From Candidatus Thorarchaeota archaeon (GTDB lineage Archaea; Asgardarchaeota; Thorarchaeia; Thorarchaeales; Thorarchaeaceae), in assembly GCA_016839345.1 (NCBI GenBank), contig JAEOUL010000099.1, positions 1-17,533 of the forward strand: a stretch of 17,533 nt of DNA, in the 5' to 3' direction. Shown here one piece after another: positions 7,650 to 15,517 of this stretch (position 1 is the first letter of the stretch; each line of letters starts with the position of its first letter). A model generated the notes under the pieces. That model had not been told where the DNA came from. It searched no databases and saw nothing but the letters and a program-made list of their open reading frames with translations. The position numbers and the translations under genes were made by a program.

Positions 7650-10367
7650 CTAGTTCTCAAACTCCATGACAAACTTGTATGACCCACTCTGCAAATCGAA
7701 TGTTATTCCATTCTCTTGCTGTTGAATGTTACTGACTCCCTCTCCTTCAATTGGCTTTGATGGATTTCCCTTCAGGATTGCAGTTGCTGATGTGTTGGGA
7801 GGAACAGTGAAGTCATAGTGAATCTTCCCTGACTCAATTTTCCATGATGACTGGATCATCCCATATGGTGAGTCAAAGGAACTTTCAGCGTGAGTCAGTC
7901 CACCACCAGGTTTTGGTTCAAGATAGAAGTGCTTGAAACCCGGAACCTCAAAATCTGGTCTGATTCCTGTTACCGTTGTGAAGAGCCATCCAACGACCGC
8001 CCCATAGGAGTAGTGATTGAGGGATTCGAATGGCTCGCCATCCTCCTTTATTCCGTACCAGCTTTCCCAAATTGATGTAGCACCCTTTATCACAGAGTAT
8101 AGCCAAGAAGGTGCAGTCGTCTGTGTGAGCAGTCTGTATGCCGTGTCTATATATCCATGGTCTGAGAGTACTGAACATAGGAATGGGGTTGACAGGAATC
8201 CTGTTCCAATATGATAGTCATGTTTCTTCACGAGTTCAGCCAGCTGGGCTGCAATACTCTGTTCATCCTCAGGCGGAATCAATCCAAGAGCCAAAGGTCG
8301 TACGATATTAGCCTGCTTCTTTGTCTTAATGCGGCCGTTCTTCAGGTATCTCATTTGGTATGCCCTTGCTGCCTTCTCAGCAACTTCACGGCTCTTCATT
8401 GCTTCTTCTGAATGTCCAAGGTAATCTGCAATTTCAGCAAAAAGCCGATTTGTATATGAGAGGTATGCGGTGGCGACCTCAGGATCCGAAACAATCAATC
8501 TCTTGATGATCCCAGCAAGCTGACGGATTCTTGTTTTGATCCAAGGTTCCATCCACTCTCCCCAGTGGTAGTTTGTATCCCACATGTTTCGAAGCATCTC
8601 TCGCCTTTTGGGAGTCCAATTCAATGGATTGATTTTTCGGATCCAGTGTATCTTCTTGGCTCGATTTTGCTGATATTCTACCCAGCCTTTCATGCTCTCA
8701 TACTGTTCTTCCAGAATTCTCTTGTCACCATACAGTTTCCAGAGAGTCCATGGAATGATTACAGCTGCATCGCCCCAGCCCGCAGAGCCCTCTACGAAGC
8801 CAATGGGTCTCTCGATAGGGATGATATTCGCAATCCGACCATCCTCTCTTTGTGTCAGTGCAACGTCTTTCATCCATTTTGAGAAGAATGAACCAGTATT
8901 CATCAGGAGTGACCCGGTGAAAGCAAATGCCTGAGCATCACCGGACCAACCACTGCGTTCTCTCTGGGGACAGTCCGTTGGTATATCGAGAAAGTTCCCT
9001 TTCTGACTCCAGAGCGCATTACTCATGAGCTGATTGACAAGTTCGTTTGAGCACTCAAAATTTCCGAGGTGTTCCATGTCTGAATAGATTGCAATTGATG
9101 TAAATTCGATAGAGTCCAATACCGTTTCTGGTGCATTAACAATCTCTACTTTCACAAATCTGAATCCCTTCACTGAGAACTTCGGTTTGTAGACTCGAGG
9201 TTTGCCATCATGCATGTATGTGTCACACTGAAAGTCTCCGCTCTTCTGGTTCATCATGTGTTCCTGAGTGAAGTTCCCATCCTTGTCCAGTGATTCGCCG
9301 TGTGTCAGTCGGATGGTTGTGTCTGCAGGGACTCCCTCCTTTATAGACATCTCAACATATCCAGCCAAGTTCTGTCCGAAGTCCAACACGGTCTCTCCAA
9401 GAGGTGTCTTGATGACCTTTGGTTCGAATCTCTCCTTCTCACGAATCTCCACACTCATGCTGGCAATGAGAACATCATCAGGATATTCTACAACTTCTAC
9501 TGGACTCCATCTTTTATCATCAAAGCCAGTTGTACACCATCCAGAGATCTCCATCCGCGAATCATAGACATCGCCAATTTGAAGATCTGACATACGGATA
9601 GGACCCTTGGATGTACACTTCCAAGCGTCATCTGTGAGGACAACTACATTTGAGTCGACCTCAATCTGTGCCAGTATTGCGACTCTCTCACCGGATATGT
9701 TTCTGACTCCGCCAAAACCAAGCTTTCCTCTCCACCAGCCATCTCCGAGAATGACTCCGATAGTGTTAGTACCTTCATGTAATAGAGAGGTGACATCATA
9801 TACCTGATACTGAAGGCGTCTGTCATATTGAGTTCGACCTGGTGTGAAGTACTGCTTGCCAACTCTTTCTCCATTTATCCAAGCTTCGTACACTCCATGA
9901 GCTGTGATGTAAAGTCGTGCACCTTCCATCGACCCTGTTATTTCAAACTCTCTTCTCAGGAACGGAACGGGTTGGAATTCTTCTGAGTCGATTTCTCCCT
10001 CAGGGTCGATCCATTCTGCTTTCCAATCTTCTATGGCTAACAGACCCATCTCCCAGTAGGCCATAGCACTCCAAGCTGATTCAGCTTCAGTTTCATCCCA
10101 AATTCGCACTCTCCAGTAAACCCTATCTCGAGAGGATAGTTCTGGACCTTCGTAGGGTATCAGGATTGACTTCTCTGAGTCTACTCTTGAAGAATCCCAG
10201 ATGATCGAAGAAGGTTCGAACTCTTCGGTTCTTGCACAATGAATTTGGTATGCTCTCTGCTTCGCACCTGTTCTGTCTGACCTAAGCTTCCAGCTCAGAC
10301 GAGGTTTCAGTTCATCTATTCCTATAGGATTCTCAAGGTGTTCACATCTCAAATGAGTGATTTCCAT
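7650..10367 (-). CDS. Alpha-L-rhamnosidase, glycoside hydrolase family 78, cytoplasmic
   Basis: Inverting glycosidase that releases L-rhamnose from rhamnosides. From the ATG at 10367 it has 905 residues, and it starts with the usual GH78 opening (MEITHLRCEHLENPIGID...PRLSWKL). N-terminal beta-sandwich modules run to about residue 430 (ITAHGVYEAWINGERVG near 153-170; LDFGQNLAGYVEM near 328-340). The (alpha/alpha)6 barrel follows with DIPTDCPQRERSGWSGDAQAF (about 461-481), where Glu470 is the expected general acid. GATSIWESW (about 762-770) holds Glu768, the expected base, and SLNHYSYGAVVGW follows. The longer reading frame, open to 10454, would overlap the symporter gene by 68 bases and adds a non-conserved tail, so I reject that start. 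No signal peptide is visible, so the substrate must be imported, presumably by the GPH symporter encoded 19 bases upstream. Confidence 0.93.
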   Translation of the reverse strand: MEITHLRCEHLENPIGIDELKPRLSWKLRSDRTGAKQRAYQIHCARTEEFEPSSIIWDSSRVDSEKSILIPYEGPELSSRDRVYWRVRIWDETEAESAWSAMAYWEMGLLAIEDWKAEWIDPEGEIDSEEFQPVPFLRREFEITGSMEGARLYITAHGVYEAWINGERVGKQYFTPGRTQYDRRLQYQVYDVTSLLHEGTNTIGVILGDGWWRGKLGFGGVRNISGERVAILAQIEVDSNVVVLTDDAWKCTSKGPIRMSDLQIGDVYDSRMEISGWCTTGFDDKRWSPVEVVEYPDDVLIASMSVEIREKERFEPKVIKTPLGETVLDFGQNLAGYVEMSIKEGVPADTTIRLTHGESLDKDGNFTQEHMMNQKSGDFQCDTYMHDGKPRVYKPKFSVKGFRFVKVEIVNAPETVLDSIEFTSIAIYSDMEHLGNFECSNELVNQLMSNALWSQKGNFLDIPTDCPQRERSGWSGDAQAFAFTGSLLMNTGSFFSKWMKDVALTQREDGRIANIIPIERPIGFVEGSAGWGDAAVIIPWTLWKLYGDKRILEEQYESMKGWVEYQQNRAKKIHWIRKINPLNWTPKRREMLRNMWDTNYHWGEWMEPWIKTRIRQLAGIIKRLIVSDPEVATAYLSYTNRLFAEIADYLGHSEEAMKSREVAEKAARAYQMRYLKNGRIKTKKQANIVRPLALGLIPPEDEQSIAAQLAELVKKHDYHIGTGFLSTPFLCSVLSDHGYIDTAYRLLTQTTAPSWLYSVIKGATSIWESWYGIKEDGEPFESLNHYSYGAVVGWLFTTVTGIRPDFEVPGFKHFYLEPKPGGGLTHAESSFDSPYGMIQSSWKIESGKIHYDFTVPPNTSATAILKGNPSKPIEGEGVSNIQQQENGITFDLQSGSYKFVMEFEN

Positions 10368-10386
10368 TTTCAAGTGAACTCTCCAT

Positions 10387-11793
10387 TCAGCTATCTGCAC
10401 TTTCCGAACTGAATTCCTGACCTCCTGGCGTCGGAGACTGACTAATACGCTCACTGTGTAATTGCTCTAGGGTTCTCTTCAGCTCTTGGAGCTTCTCTCC
10501 ATGGAGTGGATAGAGGAACATGAATAGGAGAGCAACTGCTGCAAACACTGCAGGGATAGCAAAGAAGAGTAACTTGATTCCAAAGATTGCAGTGGCTGAT
10601 TGAACATCACTCCCTGTGACATATCCGAAGGCACCAAGGACAAAGGTTGCGATAATGGGTCCTAGACTTTGGGCTGGTTTTGTGAAGAGAGCGTTCATAC
10701 CCAAGAACATGCCTTCTCGTCTTGTGTCGTTCTTGATCTCATCCTCATCCATTGAGAGATACAGTATTGGCGTATTGAAGACAACGTAGCCTGTGAACAG
10801 AGAGACCATGCACATCAATGCGTAAATGAAGAGAACTACATCTGTAAAAAGAATCATCGGTAGGAGTCCAACAGTGGCTAGCAACCTAACCGCAGAAAAG
10901 CGGATCACGATGGTTCGCATGTCCCACTTTCTCCTCTCATGCAGTCTCAGGACCCAGATGTTTGATACGTATCCTAACACGATACCAAATAGGACGTAGA
11001 ACAACAGACCTCCTTCTCCAAGGATAAGCAGATAGATGAACAGGTAGCTGAGGCCGAACGAACCAGACAGAACTTCAAAGAAGGCGAAGCCCATGTAAAC
11101 TCGGAAGGACTTCAGTTTCACAGTTTCTTTTATGGACGTAATCAATGGCAAGGTCGTGCCAGTGTGAAGCTCTGGCCTCTCTTCACACAATCTAGTTACC
11201 CCAAACAGAGCGATAGTTCCAATTATGGCAACGCCAAAGTTGATTGTTCTAAACAAATCAGTTGTGGGACTCATCTCACCGAGAATCAGTATGAAGGGTA
11301 ACGCTACGAGCAGACCTCCAACCAGTACCCAGAAGTTTGCTTTGTTCCTTTCATCATGATCAGTGGTCATCTCTGGCAGTAGTGACATCCAGACAAGAAC
11401 CACGAGTGTGAGCATCGTATCGAACAGACAGATTGAAACTACATAGTGAAGGAATATGATGAGCTGGTTTGTGGTGCTCCATGGAAACCATATTGAGATG
11501 AAGGTCAGAGCCCAAATAGGACCACCATATTTGATATAGACGAGTCTTCTGCTTCCCCAACGACTAACGTTTGTGTTGTCAGATATCTGTCCGGAAATAG
11601 GATCGTTTAGTGCGTTAACGGTCATGTAGATGACTTGACCTGCTATGAAGTAGATAGGGAGTAGCTGCAACTCATCGTAAAAGAGTTCGATGTACTTCAT
11701 TCCGAAGATGAGACCAAAGAGTGCAGTTGGTACTACACCAAGAGTGTAGCCAAACATCTTCTTTCTCCCAAGTTTCTCACTCGTCACGCTCAT
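10387..11793 (-). CDS. GPH-family (MelB-like) sugar:cation symporter, predicted rhamnoside/rhamnose importer
   Basis: A 468-residue membrane protein with about twelve hydrophobic segments, of the glycoside-pentoside-hexuronide symporter family within the MFS. The family signature is clear in loop 2-3: NALNDPISGQISDNTNVSRWGSRR-like, residues 60-83, with the conserved DP and GRR-type positions. A second signature, SLLPEMTTDHDERNKAN (137-153), sits before the central loop. The N-terminus begins with the usual KxxxGYTLGVVPTAL. The C-terminal tail (about 435-468) is hydrophilic and charged. It is the first gene of the minus-strand operon symporter, rhamnosidase, esterase, and is divergent from the type B carboxylesterase. 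Members transport glycosides with Na+ or H+. A rhamnosylated oligosaccharide or glycoside is inferred as cargo because the following gene is a cytoplasmic rhamnosidase. The ribosome site is weak (GGATGGAAAC). Confidence 0.88.
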   Translation of the reverse strand: MSVTSEKLGRKKMFGYTLGVVPTALFGLIFGMKYIELFYDELQLLPIYFIAGQVIYMTVNALNDPISGQISDNTNVSRWGSRRLVYIKYGGPIWALTFISIWFPWSTTNQLIIFLHYVVSICLFDTMLTLVVLVWMSLLPEMTTDHDERNKANFWVLVGGLLVALPFILILGEMSPTTDLFRTINFGVAIIGTIALFGVTRLCEERPELHTGTTLPLITSIKETVKLKSFRVYMGFAFFEVLSGSFGLSYLFIYLLILGEGGLLFYVLFGIVLGYVSNIWVLRLHERRKWDMRTIVIRFSAVRLLATVGLLPMILFTDVVLFIYALMCMVSLFTGYVVFNTPILYLSMDEDEIKNDTRREGMFLGMNALFTKPAQSLGPIIATFVLGAFGYVTGSDVQSATAIFGIKLLFFAIPAVFAAVALLFMFLYPLHGEKLQELKRTLEQLHSERISQSPTPGGQEFSSESADS

Positions 11794-11926
11794 TTTGTTT
11801 CCATCCGAGTTCCTTAATTGGAGGGTTCTCCTTGTAAAAGGAAAATATCGTCAGTGCCATTGTACAACGTTACTAATAAATAATACATTACGTATTTTGT
11901 GCCTGTCGCTGATTGAGGTGGTGAAG
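11794..11926. promoter_or_regulatory. Divergent promoter region between symporter and carboxylesterase genes
   Basis: For the plus-strand gene, AATAAATAATA (11875-11885) is a good TATA candidate, giving a transcript start near 11905 and a short leader that ends in GAGGTG (11915-11920). For the minus-strand symporter, ATATTTTC (plus coordinates 11841-11848) could be the TATA box. Between and around them lie TTGTACAA (11860-11867) and TAATACATTA (11881-11890). The latter has the same TAAT-N2-ATTA form as the inner palindrome in front of rhaA. Both could be regulator sites; this is resemblance only. Confidence 0.4.
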
Positions 11927-13417
11927 ATGGAGGTCCTAGTCACAATTCCACTTGGGACAATCAAGGGATTGATGAAAGATAACCATAAGGAATTCCTGGG
12001 TATCAGATATGCTAGGCCGCCTATTGGTGAGTTAAGATATGCTGAGCCGCATCCTGTGCAATCATGGGATGATGTCTATGATGCTACTAAATATGCTCCA
12101 ATAGCTCCACAGGTTTGGGATGATGATCCAAAGATTGAGCTGGAGCAAAGCGAGGACTGTCTCTTCTTGAATGTGTATACTCCAGACACCGACGGAAAAA
12201 GAAGGCCTGTGATGTTCTATATTCATGGTGGAGCTTATGCAATAGGCTCAGGATCAAGACCTCGGCTGTATGGGGGACATCTTGCAGAACACGGAGATGT
12301 TGTTGTAGTCACAATCCAGTATCGTCTTGGCCCATTAGGATTTCTCTTCATGAATGGAATTCCCACAAATCTAGGACTGAAGGATCAGATATGCGCTCTT
12401 CACTGGGTCAAGGATAACATTGCCCATTTCGGTGGTGATCCAGACAATGTGACCATATTTGGTCAGAGTGCAGGTTCAATTTCAGTGTCGTATCTTCTTA
12501 CTATGCCTAAGGCAGAGGGTCTGTTTCACAAAGCGATTGCACAGAGTGCAACTTTGCCCCTAGAGCCGGCAACCCCGGAGAAAGCATCCAAGATTTCAGG
12601 GATGTTACTATCGAAACTGAAGGTAGCAAATGGTGATGTTGATGCATTGCGAACCATCTCGTGGGAATGCATCATTGAAGCTCAAAGGAAAATTGGGAGC
12701 GATATACTTTCCGACAATCACCACTCTCCTGTATTAGACAGGGAATCGATTCCCTATGATCCTCTGGATGCGATAAGAACTGGATTTGCTAGAGATATTC
12801 CACTGATGATTGGGCACACCTCAGACGAGATTCCCATCTTTGAAGGATTCCTCACTTCGAGCAATTTCATCATACGCTATCTAGCCAAACGAATGATATC
12901 CAAGAGAATTGTGAGTATGGGCATGAGGAAGGCTAACCTGCAGAGCGCACTGTCGTTCTATAAGACAGAGCTTGGGGATTCATCTGTCCCAAGCAAGGAG
13001 TACGATATACTGATGACTGATATTGGCTTTCGGCTTCCATCCATAAAAGTCGCTGACGCTCATTCCCAAGGCAACGCTGCGACCTACTTCTATGAGTTTG
13101 CTTACAAAGCACCCAATCTTGGTGTAGCAGTTCATGTACTTGACTTGTTCTTTGTATTTGGGACTCTAGACACTACGGATGTATCTGATGCCATGAGACC
13201 TTCTCTGTCTGAAGGAGAGAAATCTCTCTCTGAGTCAATGATGGGTGCCTGGGTCAACTTTGCTCGTTCAGGAAATCCAAATCATAACTCACTCCCCAGA
13301 TGGATTGAGTATGACCCTAACAGCAAAGCAATGATGCGGCTTGATGTTGACTCTCAATTGATATCGAACCATCTTGACGACCGAGTACGACTCTGGAAAT
13401 CACTATCTCTGCTTTGA
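11927..13417 (+). CDS. Type B carboxylesterase (cholinesterase-like family)
   Basis: A 496-residue ester hydrolase of the large type B carboxylesterase family. Visible are the N-terminal FLGIRYARPPIGELRY block (about 23-38), SEDCLFLNVYTP (75-86), oxyanion loop IHGGAYAIGSGS (99-110), nucleophile motif FGQSAGS (178-184, Ser181), acid HTSDEIPIF (297-305, Glu301) and the histidine in VAVHVLDLFFVFG (about 400-412, His403). The nucleophile elbow reads GQSAG where GESAG is commoner, and HVLDLFF replaces the usual HxxDLPF; the triad is still complete. I place the start at ATG 11927, six bases after GAGGTG. The frame stays open to 11795, but those 44 codons run through the promoter. No signal peptide is seen, so it is probably cytoplasmic. 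Its site beside the symporter suggests a role in de-acylating imported compounds; the substrate is unknown. Confidence 0.9.
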   Translation: MEVLVTIPLGTIKGLMKDNHKEFLGIRYARPPIGELRYAEPHPVQSWDDVYDATKYAPIAPQVWDDDPKIELEQSEDCLFLNVYTPDTDGKRRPVMFYIHGGAYAIGSGSRPRLYGGHLAEHGDVVVVTIQYRLGPLGFLFMNGIPTNLGLKDQICALHWVKDNIAHFGGDPDNVTIFGQSAGSISVSYLLTMPKAEGLFHKAIAQSATLPLEPATPEKASKISGMLLSKLKVANGDVDALRTISWECIIEAQRKIGSDILSDNHHSPVLDRESIPYDPLDAIRTGFARDIPLMIGHTSDEIPIFEGFLTSSNFIIRYLAKRMISKRIVSMGMRKANLQSALSFYKTELGDSSVPSKEYDILMTDIGFRLPSIKVADAHSQGNAATYFYEFAYKAPNLGVAVHVLDLFFVFGTLDTTDVSDAMRPSLSEGEKSLSESMMGAWVNFARSGNPNHNSLPRWIEYDPNSKAMMRLDVDSQLISNHLDDRVRLWKSLSLL

Positions 13418-14542
13418 CTTCATGAATTCCAAGTCAATGGAGAACTCACTTGAGAGACCTTTTAGGCTCTCCGCAGTCTTCTCATCAAGTGGTATACCAT
13501 CGAGTTCTCGTTTGTCATGTTCTTCGTGTTCCTTCTCGCCATGCACGAAGATTCTACTCTGTCCTTCAGCCTTCTCGGCTGTCTTGAACCGATTGATCAT
13601 GTCATCCATTCGTTCCTTGAATGAGTCAATGTCAATGAAGAATGAGGGGTCGAGAGCCATGAAGAAATGCCCTATTTTGGGATGCCGAGGCTTTCCATCC
13701 TTCATGAATGATGTGTCGCGAAGGAAACTTGCGCCTGACATTATTCCACAAAGAATCTCAACCATAGTTGCTAGTCCATAGCCCTTGTGACCGCTATGAA
13801 GCTCTCCCTCACCTCCAAGAGGGAATATCCCGCCTTCTCCGAGACCTCGATAGAGGTTCTTGAGAACGGTCGCAGGATCGTTGGTGCTCTTGCCAGTTTC
13901 ATCAGTCGCCCATCCAGTTGGAATCTCTTTCCCGAGTCTATCATGTACCTCAAGCTTCCCACTTGGAACAACGCTTGTGGCCAGATCCATCACCCAGGGT
14001 CGCTCCATGTATGTTGGAGCCGCGAACGCAATGGGATTGGTACCAATCATTGCATGCTTGCTGAATGTTGGAACGACAAGTGGTTCAGAATTTGTCATTG
14101 AGATGCCAATAAGATTATGCTCCAGAGCCATCATTGCATAGTAACCTGCGAAACCATAGTGGTTGGAATCATGAACGGTGACTATTCCGACGCCAGTGTT
14201 CAGAGCCTTCTCAAGTGCCACCTTCATTCCAAAGACACCCGCGGGTTGACCCAGACCGTTCATTGCGTCTATGTTCGCAATGACCGGACTATCCTTCACA
14301 ATTGACGGTCGTTCCTTCGGTAGTATGTATCCCGATTTGATTCCCTCAACATACCGGTGCAGTCTTCCAACACCATGAGAATCAATCCCACGTAGATTGG
14401 ACGTCACAAGGTTGTCTGCAACATAGAATGCGTCCTCTTCGGATGCTTCCATCTTCATGATCACTTCTTGAGAGAAGATCCGCAAATCCTCATGATGTAT
14501 CAAGTACGCTGTCATCCTTCTCATATCTAAACGCAACAACAT
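13403..14542 (-). CDS. LDH2/MDH2-family NAD(P)-dependent 2-hydroxyacid dehydrogenase
   Basis: A 379-residue oxidoreductase of the malate/L-lactate dehydrogenase type 2 family, which is unrelated in fold to classical lactate dehydrogenase. Typical blocks are SNLRGIDSHGVGRLHRYVEG (48-67), GLGQPAGVFGM (96-106), VHDSNHYGFAGYYA (123-136, with the catalytic His128 region), IGTNPIAFAAPT (166-177), VMDLATSVVPSGK (184-196, Asp186), and GHKGYGLATMVEIL further on. Members use malate, lactate, sulfolactate, ureidoglycolate or diketogulonate, and sequence alone does not decide. The context favours (S)-lactate to pyruvate after rhamnose breakdown. It lies 33 bases after the pirin stop on the same strand, so they probably share a transcript. 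Start codons at residues 1, 7 and 10 are all possible. The last 15 bases overlap the end of the convergent carboxylesterase gene. Confidence 0.85.
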   Translation of the reverse strand: MLLRLDMRRMTAYLIHHEDLRIFSQEVIMKMEASEEDAFYVADNLVTSNLRGIDSHGVGRLHRYVEGIKSGYILPKERPSIVKDSPVIANIDAMNGLGQPAGVFGMKVALEKALNTGVGIVTVHDSNHYGFAGYYAMMALEHNLIGISMTNSEPLVVPTFSKHAMIGTNPIAFAAPTYMERPWVMDLATSVVPSGKLEVHDRLGKEIPTGWATDETGKSTNDPATVLKNLYRGLGEGGIFPLGGEGELHSGHKGYGLATMVEILCGIMSGASFLRDTSFMKDGKPRHPKIGHFFMALDPSFFIDIDSFKERMDDMINRFKTAEKAEGQSRIFVHGEKEHEEHDKRELDGIPLDEKTAESLKGLSSEFSIDLEFMKSKQR

Positions 14543-14575
14543 GACAGATAAGCACTCTGTCTAATTCAAAGGCTT

Positions 14576-15430
14576 CTACTTGTGTTTGATGAAAGTACCC
14601 TCTCGATACTCTCGAAATGCCTCATCAAGTTCCTCTCTATTGTTCATAACAATGGGTCCGTACCAAGCGATTGGTTCTCTTATGGGCATTCCTGAAACCA
14701 ACAGAAAACGAACCTGTTTATCCCCTGCTTTAGCCATAATCTGGTCCCCATCCTCGAACAACACAAGGTGGTCAGATTCTATGAGTGTCTTTTGGTCTTC
14801 ATCAAAGTACCCATTGCCTTCAAATACATATGCAAAGACAGTGTGTCCTTTCTTTACAGAGTGAGTAAACTCCTTCCCTGCTGGTACAATCACATCCATG
14901 TATTCTGGATCAGTTACAATCTCAGAAACTGGTCCACAGGTTCCATCTAGTTTGCCGCAGATGATTCTTATTTTGGCACCACTCTCTGTTTCAATCTCAG
15001 GTATCTGAGAATCCTTGACCTCTTGGTATCTTGGATGCATCATCTTATTTGAACTGGGTAGGTTAGCCCACAGCTGAAAGCCCATCATCAGTCCTTCTGA
15101 ACCTTCAGGCATTTCTTGGTGGATTATTCCACTTCCCGCGGTCATCCACTGCACGTCTCCTGTTTCTATTGTACCTAAGTTACCGAGGCTATCCTCGTGC
15201 TTCACCTTTCCCTCTATCATGTAAGTGATGGTTTCAATACCACGATGTGGGTGCCAAGGAAATCCCTTCATGTAGTCTTCTGGATTGTCAGAACCAAAGT
15301 GATCGAGCAGCAGGAACGGATCCATCATTTCAGTTTCATTATACCCAAAAACACGTTTTAGTCGTACTCCTGCTCCTTCTAGGGTTGGTCTGCTCCTGAG
15401 CACAGTCTTGATTCGTCGAATATCCGCCAA
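14576..15430 (-). CDS. Pirin-family metal-binding bicupin
   Basis: A 284-residue pirin-like protein with two cupin domains. The N-terminal cupin carries all expected metal ligands: WHPHRGIETITYMIEG (59-74, His60 and His62) and GSGIIHQEMP (99-108, His104 and Glu106). LLDHFGSDNPEDYMKGFPWH is the usual pirin lead-in, and the second cupin begins after about residue 130. Some pirins have quercetin 2,3-dioxygenase activity; others act as redox sensors or bind enzymes. The start is TTG (plus 15428-15430), supported by GGAG (plus 15439-15442) eight bases upstream and by the lack of an in-frame ATG. The N-terminal residues (ADIRRIKTVLRSRPTLEGAG) match family starts. It heads a probable operon with the LDH2-family gene and has a striking palindrome in its promoter. 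Its function here is unknown; a flavonoid substrate would fit the rhamnosidase nearby. Confidence 0.9.
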   Translation of the reverse strand: MADIRRIKTVLRSRPTLEGAGVRLKRVFGYNETEMMDPFLLLDHFGSDNPEDYMKGFPWHPHRGIETITYMIEGKVKHEDSLGNLGTIETGDVQWMTAGSGIIHQEMPEGSEGLMMGFQLWANLPSSNKMMHPRYQEVKDSQIPEIETESGAKIRIICGKLDGTCGPVSEIVTDPEYMDVIVPAGKEFTHSVKKGHTVFAYVFEGNGYFDEDQKTLIESDHLVLFEDGDQIMAKAGDKQVRFLLVSGMPIREPIAWYGPIVMNNREELDEAFREYREGTFIKHK

Positions 15431-15462
15431 TCTAATTTCTCCAATCCGTGGACTAATGGAAT

Positions 15463-15486
15463 AGAATATAATTCACAATTGTGAAT
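15463..15486 (-). promoter_or_regulatory. TATA box and perfect palindromic operator upstream of pirin
   Basis: Minus-strand TTATATTC (plus 15463-15470) is a good TATA candidate, about 33-40 bases ahead of the TTG start. Directly upstream of it lies ATTCACAATTGTGAAT (15471-15486), a perfect 16-base palindrome that would overlap the TFB recognition element. The GTGAATTTAA running out of it (15481-15490) is also present in the rhamnose operon promoter (1615-1624). Confidence 0.6.
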
Positions 15487-15517
15487 TTAAATGTTGTATC
15501 AGTGGCAAAGAGTATCT

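Noticed and set aside
10368..10454. Longer N-terminus for the rhamnosidase, starting at 10454
   Set aside because: It would overlap the symporter gene by 68 bases, and its 29 extra residues precede the family-typical MEITHLRCEHLENP opening. The ATG at 10367 fits both spacing and homology.
11795..11926. 44-residue N-terminal extension of the carboxylesterase frame
   Set aside because: It runs through the divergent promoter, including the TATA candidate, while GAGGTG lies six bases before ATG 11927, where the family homology begins.
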